Assembly: GCA_963971575.1 (NCBI GenBank)
Contig: OZ020618.1
Span: forward strand, 5,272,501 to 5,336,500
Direction of reading: 5' to 3'
Length of the DNA: 64,000 nucleotides
From: Liopterus haemorrhoidalis
Taxonomy: Eukaryota > Arthropoda > Insecta > Coleoptera > Dytiscidae
In this document: piece by piece, positions 1-12,800 of the stretch
Position numbering within the stretch: position 1 is the stretch's first letter
Layout of the letters: every line of letters begins with the position of its first letter
Translations under genes and position numbers: made by a program
The notes under the pieces: model-generated
Told to the model about the DNA's origin: nothing
Database searches by the model: none
The model's input: only the letters and a program-made list of their open reading frames with translations

Positions 1-185
1 GTGTATACACACAGACAGACAGACAGACACACACACACACACACACACATACGGACGGCACTTCGAAAATAGGTTTTTTGGATTCCCTGGACCATGAAAC
101 GTGGTCATCCGTCAAAATCTCGACATCGAAAATTTTCGCGATTACAATACTTGCCCCTTATATATATTAAGGTCGGGCAAGTAAA
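1..185 (+). repeat. 3' end of dispersed repeat (family A variant)
   Basis: The sequence opens in a CAGA/CA microsatellite (about 11-52) and runs to a sharp end at GGGCAAGTAAAAAT. The same ~170 bp recurs almost unchanged at about 23720-23900, including the microsatellite, so this is the 3' part of a dispersed repeat cut by the window edge. It lies in an intron of the MGAT4 gene. No coding capacity is seen. Confidence 0.8.
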
Positions 186-847
186 AATATACTCTTTAAA
201 TAAACTGCGAAATAAAATATTCACGAAGCTATTGTACCCTAGTAATGCTTGTAAAATAATTATGCAATAAAAATAAAACAATTGCTTTCCTTAAAAAAAA
301 ATGATTTCTAAACGGTTGCGTATACGAACCTTTGGCTATTAATGGGTTAATGCAGTTTTAAATAAGATATATTTTGGAGTGCTATGGGGGGTGCTACCTA
401 TAAACGAAGTATCTCACTTATTATTTACTTAACATCAAAAATATATACAAAAGAGTAATTAAGACTAAAGAAACGATTATATTGTGTTCTAATTGAAATT
501 GAAATATCTCAACATTTATGTTACAGCAAAATATAAATTACAAAAACTGTTCGAAGTACGGGTATTCCGGCTAGTTGTCTTATAAAATGATAATAGTTGT
601 CTAAAATCATTAATAAAATAAACACTTTGTATTTACCTCCGATTTTTGTCTCCTGTAGAACAGATATTTTCCAAGAGGTACATAAAGGCAAGGTCATTTT
701 ATCTAATGTGAAATTTATTAAGAGAAAATAAAAGAAAAATCTTCTTAAGTTAAAACCCAATTACGTAGCAAATTATTTGAAACCCCTTGCGGTATTTTAA
801 GGCAACTATTTCATGCTCATCTGATTTTCAATTTATTTTCTTTCCAG
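186..847 (+). other. MGAT4 intron, no feature recognised
   Basis: AT-rich intronic sequence ending in a pyrimidine tract and an AG acceptor at 846-847. A minus-strand open frame at 521-760 has no domain-like features and I regard it as chance. Confidence 0.6.
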
Positions 848-894
848 CTCGACTTGGAGTACGTTCTAGAAGTGGCAAAAGAGATCGAATCACG
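848..894 (+). CDS. MGAT4: MGAT4 exon a
   Basis: Encodes [15 protein letters not shown] plus the first two bases of an Arg codon. Acceptor TTTCCAG ends at 847 and the donor GTAAGT starts at 895. It continues in phase into the next exon ([13 protein letters not shown]). Confidence 0.85.
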
Positions 895-3800
895 GTAAGT
901 GGTTAAATTTTCCGATAAAACAAATAGTTTAACGCGTTTTCTCTTAGGTATTCAAATCACATAGATTCCGGGTTGATTGAGGTTATATCACCTTCACCAG
1001 GTTATTATCCTGATTTTGAAAAATTAAGGATTACTCTTGGAGATCCACCAGAAAGGGTTAAGTGGAGATCTAAACAAAATTTGGATTTCGCTTTTTTGAT
1101 GTCATATGCTCAACCAAAAGGTAAATTCTATATATATTGTTTTTATTATGCTTGTGATTACACTCCACAATAACAATATTTGGAAAGTATCCAAATGTAC
1201 TGACCGGATTATTGTTATTTTCTAAATAATTAATCAAGATGACTTCATAAAATTATCAGTGTTTGCGAGCAAATAATTCATCATCGCCTGTATATAAAGA
1301 TCGTCCACAAAATAAATATTTATGCATAGCTCCCGCGAAGATCAACCTTCCACGACATTTCTTGCCTAGTCGGATTCAGTGTGGACTTGTCACTCAAAGA
1401 GAGCTTGATACATTTAATTCGATTTTATTGATTTTTGTCATGAACAATCTCGCTCAAACTCGCCAGCATTGGCGCAGCCAAAGGGGGGGGGGGCTACAAG
1501 ATAAAGTGGAAATCTGACTTCGGTATAACCTTCGAACGAGTCTGTTCGTTCGGTACAAATTGTGGCCAAGCGGCTGATTTAGAGAACTGAACATAAGAAA
1601 AATATTGAGACTTCAAAAATATATCCCACGAAAAATATAGATAAATATGTATTTATCGAAGAAAAAATCAAGTGAAAGTTTTTGATACATGGATTAACAA
1701 TTTTTTTATCAACAAATAATGGAATTATTATTTGATATAAACATCAATATCCAACAGCAGGGCTGTCGAACTGATTTGGTCGCAGCAATTTCGAAAAATT
1801 TTACAAAAATTATTCGAAATTTTTCGTTTTATCAAAAAACGTTTTAAATAAAATTTATAAATTATTGCTTTTATAGCAACTTTTGTTCAATACATTTTTT
1901 CGATATATTTTTCTGTTGTGAAATATTCACAAAAATTTGATACGAGTAAACTCCCATTTTTAGTAAACCGATTTTTACCGAAAGTTGATCAACTCGTGCC
2001 ATTGATGGCAAAAGCTTAAATATGAAGTTTCATAAAAATCCTTTCAGCCGAATTTGCTCTGCACGTGTACACAGACAGACGGACAGACAGACGGGCAGAC
2101 AGACGGACGGACAGACAGACTGACAGACATCATGCTAAAAATAGTCAAAATCGGTATGATCACAATACCTCCCTTATATATGTTGGCGGTCGGTAAAAAT
2201 AATTTTTAGCAGTTGTTCAAAGGAGTAGAAATAATTTTTTACGATATTATAATTTCACGAACTACGATTTTGGGCACAGCATATACCTAGAAAAATATGT
2301 ATGTAATGATTGAAACAAAAAAAATCAGCTGTGGCCACCACAGGACCGACCGCCGTCATAAAGTACTTATATATAATACATTCTAGCAGCAGAGTACAAA
2401 TAACTTGGTCTAATATTTTCTAACAGAGATATTATTTATCATGACCATGGAAACGTTACATATAAGTATGAAAAAATCAGCTGTGGCCACCACAGGACCG
2501 ACCGCCATTATAAAGTACTTGTATAAAATACATTCTAGCAGCAGAGTAGAAATAACTTGACCTAATATTTTCTAACAGAGATATTATTTATCATGACCAT
2601 GGAAACGTTACATATATGTTACATTTTTCAATTTTTTTTCGTTTTATCAAAAAATGTCTCAAATAAAAGTTGTTAGTTATTTCTTTTATAGCAACTTTTG
2701 TTCAATAAATTTTTTCTAAATATTTTTCTGTTGTGAAATATTCATAAAAATCTTAAAATCGACACGAGTAAACTCCTATTTTTAGTCAACCGATTTTTAC
2801 CAAAAGTTGATCAATTCGTGCCATTGATGGCAGAAGCTTAAATATGAAGTTTCATAAAAATCCTTTCAGCCGAATTTGCTCTGCACGTGTACACAGACAG
2901 ACGGACAGACAGACAGACGGACGGACAGACAGACCGACAGACATGCTAAAAATAGTTAAAACGTTATGTAGGGACCTCAATTCGTGGAGATCCATCAAAA
3001 TCTCGAAATGTCAAAATCGGTATGATCACAATACCTCCCTTATATATGTTGGCGGTCGGTAAAAATGCTCATTTGAAAAAAAGTCAGTAAATGAAAAAAC
3101 CAAACACAAAATTGCAAGTTTGTTTTATCTGGCTTTCATTTCTTTATTTTGTATTTTGTTATAGGTACCTTCTATGTTCAACTAGAAGATGATATTTTAG
3201 CAAAACGTAATTTTATAACAAGTATGAAGAGTTTTGCGATTGAGAAAAGCGGTGGAAAGCTCCCATGGTTTGTTTTGGATTTTTGCCAGCTCGGGTTCAT
3301 CGGTAAAGAATGTCGCGACATCTGTTCATTCATGTATCATTATTTTTGTTTCATTTTTACAGGGAAACTCTTCAAGTCTGCGGAACTTCCGTGGTTAGTT
3401 CAGTATTTTCAAATGTTTTTTAATGATAAACCAGTAGATTGGCTATTGGACTATTTTATTGTCACCAAGATTTGTAACATCGGTAAAGATTTGGTAAGTA
3501 CAATTTTGCCACCTTCAAATATAAGTTTTAGTGTAACGTCTGCCAAACTTTTTACCCAACAGAACACTGCAGGGATTTTTTTTTTCATGGCATACTAAAT
3601 AAAATTCTAAATAAAATATATTTTAATCAGACTTTATTTAATATAATGTTATGGATTTATTTTTTGTTTTGTTTTTATGTTTAAGGTAGTGTATTTCTTA
3701 AAAAACCATATCGTTATACGTCTTGTTTTTAGTAGTGAAATACTTATAATTCAAATAGCATATTTCTATCGAACATCTCTTCACTCCGTGCTGTTAACCA

Positions 3801-6800
3801 TAATATTCCTTGCTTTTCTTACCCATTTCGTTTTTCACTACCAAACAATTATTTCATTGCTGATCATAATATGATCCAGATATCTTCCTCAAATTATCGG
3901 GAAAACGACCTATAAATTTTGGATAAGATAAAATTAAAATGGCCAAATTCACACCATATATATACTATATAAACGGATCAAAATCAACCAATGGCGTAGG
4001 GTGCGCCGTTTTAGATCCACAGCGCAATTTTAGCCTAAAATTTAAACTCGCAGATAACATGTTTATCTACAATGTGGAAATGGTGGCAATAAAGTTGAGT
4101 TTAGAATACTTAAAGAATCACTTTCATAATGAATTTATAATTTTTTTCTGATTGTAAAAGCGCCGTCCAAAAATTGAGTTGCCCTGGATTTGAGAAAAAG
4201 AATTATTCATGTTATTAAATGCCTTAACGATCTTACGATCAGCGGTACAATTATAAAAATATGCTGGATTAAAGGCCACTCAGATTTTGAGTTCAACATC
4301 GAAGTCGATCTTCTAGCCAAAGAAGCAGCTGTAAATGGATCCCTCTTAAATATTCCTCTAAACAGTAATGAGATTATGTCCATCCTCATATCTTCCATAT
4401 ACAACCAATGGCAACAAGAATACATAGATTCTCTTCAACGCAAAGGATCATACTACGGTCAAATTCAACCTCTTCTTCCTAGAAAGCTTTGGTTTTCTTC
4501 TCACCAAATCAGATCTTTTATATCCACTCTTATCCGGCTTAGATTTAATCACAACTTCTCTCCATATCACCTGCATAGAATTAACATGGTTTCGTCTCCT
4601 TTCTGTCCGTGGGATAAATTGTCTGTCAGTGATTCGAACCATTTATTGTTTGAATGCCCAATTCATTTTCGTAATCGTAACTTATTCATACAAAATTTAG
4701 TTGTCCAAAAAATATCCTTACCTACCAATATTCAAACGCTTCTTGCTACTAATTCTCTAGACATTTATGAAATTATTTATAACTATATTAAAGCAGAAAA
4801 TATCAAATTATAAATGTAATTTTTAAAATATTGCAATCTCTGTATTTATACATGGCTAATAGTCAAAGCAGCTAAAGCCAACAAATAAAAGGGGAAAAAA
4901 ATAGCACATTGTTAATAGTGAGAAATACGTTTCTAAAACTGAAAAGATATGAAGTGTAACAGGACTATATTTTGCCGCGGAAGACGATCTACGTCAATAG
5001 TATTCCTCTGCCAATGTGACTTAAGATCATGCATCACTTTATAACCAAAATTGTTATTAAATTAAATCTACGTCAATATATATTTATCATTTTCGCGCAT
5101 AAATCGCCCCCGAAAATTCTAAAAGAACTAATATTATAATTACCGCATCTCAAGATTGCTCACCTTTTCAATACGTATAAATTCCGATGTTGTGAAATAT
5201 CCCCTCCCGAAATATTTTTCTGTGTACGCTACTGCCCCATAGTACAAGATCTACCACACACCACTGTAAATTATAATTTTGGTGGCACACCTGCACTCTT
5301 TCACGGCTAGGACTCAAATAGAAAATTTCACGAAACACAACGTTTTTTGCTCCTACACAATTATTGTGCGACTAAACAATACATTTTTAATAATTTCAGA
5401 AATCAGAACACCATTTCGATCCCACACCAGTGTTCCATTTCACACAGTTTGGCAGACACTGCTACAGTGTACAGTAAAAAGTCTGGACATATTTTTATAG
5501 AAGATTTGTTGGCAGTTTATTTTGTTTGAATAAATAACGATAGAGACGTAGAACTTTAAGAAAATCTCAAGATAAATGTCGAGTTTAAATCATGGGTAGA
5601 CCCAACGTTATGTATTGCCTTTTGCATGTTTAATAAATTCTGTAATATAAATCAAAATATGAAATATTAAATCACTAAAAGGCTACTTTTTTGGGTCCAG
5701 CATTTCTCGGAATATAATATTGGGTTTGAACTTGTTTGAAACCAAAAGACAACCCGGTAAGTCTTTTGGTTTCAAACAAGTTCTTCGGCTGTCTCTGTTC
5801 TCTTCTGCGCATTTTAAAGCCAATCCTACGTTACATAAGGTCTGTTTCTTTGGTTTAGGCGGAACTAGATATTCAATTCTAGTTACTTTTACAGATTAAG
5901 TGAGGCTTTTGATATTCTTGTTTAGTAAAAGCCTACTTCAAACCATGAAAAAAGAGCTCATGAAACTTAGAAAAATGAAAATTCCAGTTAGTTCCGTCTA
6001 AACGTTTAGAATGTACTGTCAAAATCCTGAATTATGTGAATTCTATTTATTTTATTTATTTTTTTTTTACAGAAACATTGTAAGAAAGAAAAAGAACAAT
6101 TATGGGTCCACTATAAGCCGTCTCTTTTTCAGCACATAGGGACACATTCATCGCTAAAAGGCAAAGTGCAAAAACTGAAGGTAAAAAAACCTTGGTTCTG
6201 GTTATTTGAGAGTAAAAAAAACTAGAATAATTCTGTGATATTGTAGATAAAAAAATTTAAGAAATAAATTTAAAAAATAATAATTTGTTTCATTTGTAGT
6301 AGTAGATCTAAAAAGGGCCTTAGTTAAAATATAGAATGAAAACATTAGAATATAAACAGAACTGTAAAATTATCTAATTTTGTTATCAACTACTTTTGGA
6401 CTATGGTTATTAAGAGACGGACAAAATACGCAAAATCATTAAAATATAAATCTCACCATTATTTTTGTAAGCGGATAGTATTATAGTCTATAATGATTTA
6501 ATACAAAACATTGACCAATGGCGTATTCGATTGGACCACTCTGGAATTGCTCTGCGAGCGAGCAGATGACGTCCTGCTCGCCCTACCCCTTTAGGGGTTA
6601 GAGGTAAATCTACCCCTTTAGGGGTTGATTAGGACAAAATCCTGAAATGAGTTTTTCGGTATTTGTATGGGTAATCTTTGTAAGCAAAAAGCGAGTCAAT
6701 ATCTTATTGGCCCCAAGAGATTTAAGGAATCCTTGAAATCACAATTCACCCCTTATCACCCTTTAGGGGTGAAATTTTAAGAAACTATCAAAACCTTTTC

Positions 6801-9800
6801 GAGATATTTTAAAAAGACAGCTATGTGCTAAAAAGTAATGTTGCAACTAAACGAACACAGGAAATACGACGGAATGTATAACTCACCCTGATTGTAGATC
6901 CACTCCTTCAGGGTTGATAAGGACAAATTCCTGAAATAAGTTTTTCGGTAATTGTATGGATAATATTTGCAAGCAAACAGTAAGTCGATATCTTATTGGT
7001 CTTAAGAGATATTAAGGAATCCTTGAAATCAGAATTAACCCCTTTTCAACCCTTAGGGATGAAATTTTAAAAAACTGTCAAATCCATTTCGAGATATTGT
7101 TAAAAGACACCTATGTGCCGAAAAGTAACGTTGCAACTAAACGAACACAGGAATTACGACGGGATGTATAATTCACCCCGATTGTAGATCCACCCCTTTA
7201 GTGGTTGATTAGGACAAAATCCTGAAATTGGGGATTCGGTATTTGTATGGGTAATCTTGGTAAGCAAAAAGCAAGTCGATATCTTATGGGTCCTAAGAGA
7301 TATTAAGGAATCCTTGAAATCACAATTCACCCCTTTTCACCCTTTAGGGGTGAAATTTCAAAAAACTGTCAATACCATTTCGGGATATTTTAAAAAGACA
7401 CCTATGTGCCAAAAAGTAATGTTGCAACTAAACGAACACAGGAATTACGACGGGATGTATAATTCACCACGATTGTAGATCCACCCCTTTAGGGGTTGAT
7501 TAGGACAAAGTCCTAAAATTGGTGTGTCGGTATTTGTATGGCTAATCTTTGTAAGCAAAAAGCAAGTCGATATGTTATTGGTCCTAAGAGATATTAAGGA
7601 ATCCTTGAAATCACAATTCACCCCTTTTCACCCTTTAGGGATGAAATTTCAAAAAACTGTCAATACCATTTCGAGATATTATAAAAAGATACCTATGTGC
7701 CAAAAAGTAATCTTGCAACTAAACGAACACAGGAAATACAACGGGATGTATAATCCACCCCGATTGTAGGTTCACCCCTTTAGGGGTTGATTAGGGCAAA
7801 ATCCCGAAATAACTTTTTCGGCATTTGTATGGCTAATACTTGTAAGTAAAAACTAAGTCTATATCCCATCGGCCCTAAGAGATATTAAGGAATTCGTGAA
7901 ATCACATTTCACCCCTTTTCATCCCTTAGGAGTGGAATTTCGAAAAATCCCTTCTTAGTGGGTGCTTACGTCATGGAGGGAATATACTCTCCAAATTTCA
8001 AGTTTCTAGGCCCAGGGGTTCAGGCTGGGCGGAATGAGTCAGTCAGTCAGGACGCTGCCTTTTATATATATAGATTACTCGTTTTACTACTTGATTATTT
8101 TATATATTTATATTTTTTTAAATATTTTTTAAAGAATAATACGTCGACCTAGCGGCCTCAATTATGACTGGTCTACCGGGGACTCTCCTCTAATATAATA
8201 GTAATCTAATTTTACAGTTCTGTTTATAAGCATAGATACAATTTTTAATAATTAATAGATCAGTGTGAGATTTTATCGAAAATGCTATAGCGTTTTTAAT
8301 ATTTATTTCTGTATGAATTTTTCAGTAAATTTTTTGAAAGCGACATTGTTTTGCCTCTTGGGAAATGAATTTTTGATTTTGGTTTAAAATTTATGGTGAA
8401 TTTTTTTCAATAGTACACTCTATTCGGTTTTATTATACAGAAGAAAAATCTACCTTCCAGGATAAGCAATTTGGAAAAGTTCCCGTATTTTTCTCGCATA
8501 CCAACCCGGAAGCAGGAGTTGAAAGTGATATCAAGGCCTATAAATACTACACCTTAGAGAGGGCCTACAAAGGGCAGACCTTCTTCTGGGGTTTACTTCC
8601 ACAACCTGGTGACCATCTTACATTCAGATTTTCTTCACCCATTGTTGTCAAAAAGTAAGTACATTTTTCTTCAAAATATTTTAAACAATTTAAAAAAATC
8701 TATATGAATAAAATTGGAGGTTATACCTGTTTTTTTTTGCTTTGTATTTGGTTTCTACACGATTCATATGATTATAAGACGATATCTACAAAAAATAAAT
8801 TTTTGTCTGTATGTCTCTGAAATTTATATAAAAATGGTTGAAATTTTCGCGTAATTTGGTATGATAAAGTTTGCTCAAGATAACTGTGGAAAGACGGCAC
8901 ACTTAGTCAATTAAATTACCAATGTTAGAATGTAATATAAATAACATGCAAGCATTACACAGTTTTACATTTGGCTCCACAAGCTGATAACCGTTTTCTG
9001 CGTTGCCACATCTTCTTAAACCTAAAATATCTTCCTTATACTCTTTTCACACTAGATCTTTAAGACGAGTGTACTTAAATTTCACCGATGTTTAAGATCG
9101 GTATGCTTTCACACTTGATGTTTAAATCTCTGGTGCTGTCATCAGCTACAGTAATTTTGTCCTTAAGTTACCGTCATGAAATTACCAGTTTTGAACTGTC
9201 TGCGCAGACGCACATTTTGAATTATTATAAACAAATAAGGATATTTCATTTCATTCTACAATAAAGACACTACAATAAAGAATATATTACACCTGTATTA
9301 ACATGTAAGTCGATACATTTTATCTCAATTATTGTAGCTCTGTATTTTATTAAACACATTATTAAAATAAATAATTTTATTATAACAATAAGTATAAACT
9401 TCTTATAACGTCGATATAATACAGTATTCTTGTTTATGATAATATAAAATGTTGACAGCACAAATTCAAGGAGTATTTTTTTTAATAGAAATTAAGTTGG
9501 CAATGCGGACGAAGTTTAAGACGCAGATCTCTGTCTTTAACATCGCTTTATTTAGACGAGGCCATACGGTTTCACATTAGCGTTTAAAGATACATTCACT
9601 TTAACATCCGATCTTAAAGTTCTAGTGTGAAAAGGGTATGATTATTGACTTTTAGAAAAATATATTTAACAAACATTTTTTATAATAAAAATAAAACATG
9701 TTTTATTTCATTTTAATATATTTTAATTTTCTATCTGGTATGTGGTCTTCGTTAAAAATAAAAATATTCATTATACCTCAGCATTAAATTATGTATAAGT

Positions 9801-12800
9801 AAAAATGAGATATTTGTAAGATTAGTTTGACAAAAACACCCTGGCGCTAGTGTTGCTGACGTCACTGTAGATCAGTGGCGGCGCTAACTCTTAAAATCTG
9901 GGGGGCCAAAAAAATTCTGAGTAAAATTTGGGAACGCCAGGAAATATTTTTTTATCGTTGACACATTAAAATACAAGTGATGACCTAAAATAAGTCACTT
10001 ATAAATATATTTTTCTCCAACCAATTCTGGGGGGCAACTGGGGGCCCGGATACCCCGCTAACGCCGCCACTGCTGTGGATATCGTCTGTTTAATATTTAA
10101 AATGATTAGGATTAGTCGAAACGTTACACTATCGAGACTTTCAGGAAGTTTGGAAATTGAGATATTACTTTCTCTACCCTTATGTGCCACGTAGTTGTTG
10201 GGAACTTATTTTTATTATCCCTGAATAATCTAATTTTAAAGTTTTATCATCAAAATTTTAAATCTGTTTAAAATTTTACGTTGAATACTGTTTGAGTTTA
10301 ATATCATTTTGTATTTTGCATTTTAATAGATTTTAATAAGCTACTTAATGTCAAACAGTATTAATAATTTATATACTTGCTCTATTGATTAGTAGTACCA
10401 CTTTCGATTACGAAATTATAAATGCTACTAATGCTATTGGAAAAATAGGCTAACGAGGTATAAAAAAGTAATAAGATTTTGTTGATCTGGCAAATGTAAT
10501 GATGAAACTGCACTAGTCCAGACGTGCATCCGTCCCTAATATCCAGTGCAAGTTTCAACTCAATAGCGTTATTAATATCGAATTAATAATTGGACTGCTG
10601 TCAACGTCAATCCACCACCAACTTTCAATTATTATTAATTAATTTCAAACTTGATAATTTAACTGCTATCGATGGCAGTCTACCGCGGACTCTCTAAATG
10701 TCCGTACCAGCGGCGGCCGGTGAAGCATGTTTGGGAGGGCAATTGGTATGATCGGACAAGCTCGTACTATATCGCTCAACAGTAGTATAGCAACGACAAA
10801 GCACGAGCGTGTCCGATCACGCTGATTGCCCTTCCAAACATGCTTCACCTTCCGCCGCTGGCCCTAATACTACTAATTTTGACGTAGGACTAGATCTAAC
10901 ACCACGGATAGGGTGGGGTGACTTATGGTCGGCAGATTAAAACATAAATAGGTCCCAATTTAACTTGGTACATCGTTAAATCTACTTGTCGCACATGAAT
11001 CGTGTTAGCATATTTGTAAACAGCATGGAGACCAATTCACGTACTACGTACATAGTGCGTACGATACTCTCCTCGCTTTCCGTGCGTGGGAGAAATGATT
11101 TTCTGGGTGTGCCTCTACGTTTGACTCAGTCTATCTGGACAACCGTGAGTGCAAAACGTCTGTTCGTTGTACTGATATAAAGCTCTTGACGAGATCCATT
11201 CAAATATATTGGGTTGATGTAAAATTAACGTCGATTTTTCTTTTTTCGCGGCATTTTGGTCTCTATTGTTGTATGGAGACGATCGAGTTGAGCCAGATAG
11301 ACGTCGCTGTTGATGTTGAATTGCCGTTTTCGTCCGGAATCCTCCATTGTTGACGCTCATCATCATTCCACCAAAAGCAAATTCCGTTTGCAATGATTTC
11401 CCAATGGATGATTCCGCTTCTGTCCTACCATACGTACCACATTGCCTTCTTACTGTGAGCACTTTTTGCTATTCCTTTCGCTGTTTCACCTGGAGATACA
11501 CAAACTTCCTTTTGACGTTTTTGAATAGCAATCACGATTCATCACTAGTGACAAGATTGTTCAGAAATGACGGTTGCTCGTTTCTCTGCAGTAATTTGGT
11601 GAAAATTCGTACACGATCGGCTTTATTGTTGTCGGACAGTTCGCGAGAAACCCATGCAGACAATTTTCACAACCTTTCCAAGATTTTTTAGGCGATGGAC
11701 AATAGTGGATTGGACGACATTGAAGTCTTCGGCCAATCGCCGAATTGTCATGCTATTGTCCTCTTCCACGGCTGACAAAAATGCCTGATCATCGAAATCC
11801 GATAGCCGTCCTCTTCCTTCATCATCCTTAAGACTTGTGTCACCCGATTTAAACTTGTGGAACCATCTTTCTTGTTTTTGACTGATTGTTCCTTTGCCGT
11901 AAAGCTCGTTGAGATCGCGAATTGACTGTGCCGCTTTCTATCTTTTCTCGAAGTGGTACAGCATTATATGACAAACATGAATATGATTTTCGACAAGCAT
12001 TTTTACACCTAAAAACACAAGAATATTTTTTAATTATTACATAAAGCAAGCGCCATTTTTCAACACAAAATAAAAAATCGCCGTTAGTTTTGCATCAACC
12101 CAATACAAAAAACATTTCGCAGAGGTTTGAACTGAACATTTAAAAATTGTTTTTTTGTGAATCGATGAACACATTTGAAAATATCACTGTTTAGACGACT
12201 GTGTCTCGTCGTGAACTTTAAAATGATACCACGCATAGTCATTTTGCGCTCACGGTTGCTGAGATAGAAGTAAAACGCGGCGTAATAGCATCACTCGCAC
12301 CTTTCTCGACTAGCTTATTTCATATCTCCAATCTGTAAGTCGTAGTTTTGCGGCCCAACCTGACAGCTCAATCAGAACTGAGCTTACACTATTTTATTTT
12401 TCAATCTCTGCTTAAAGTGTCATTAGTAGACTTCATTTCTCCCTTCGCGATACTCTCTGAATAGGAAGCTATTTAAACCCATTTGAAAATATGCATAAAA
12501 TACATCATATGCTTGGTTTACTTAAAATTTATTTATTGTTTCTCATGTTGTACGTAATTCATCGTTGCGGAAGCATTTCCCAAAGTTCAAAAGCTCATTT
12601 GAAAGCTCATTAATAATCCGTACATAGTCTGTAATCATCCCTAAACATTAGCTTTTGACATTTAATTTCATGCAAATATTACTTAGTTGATAGCTGTTTC
12701 GGTATGCCAATCTATATGTTAATTTATGTTTACCTGTAATTTGTGTTAATGTTGTGAGATGTTACAGGTATCTCTTCCGAAGTGGTAACGCTGAACATCC

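Noticed and set aside
7257..7769. Two similar 73-81-codon frames that look like a duplicated gene
   Set aside because: They are successive units of the ~290-bp satellite array.
9850..9870. Repeated TGACGTCA-type palindromes (also near 18344, 25976, 32415 and 49350) as CREB sites
   Set aside because: Most lie at or near transposon sequence and not near a gene start; too short to support regulation.
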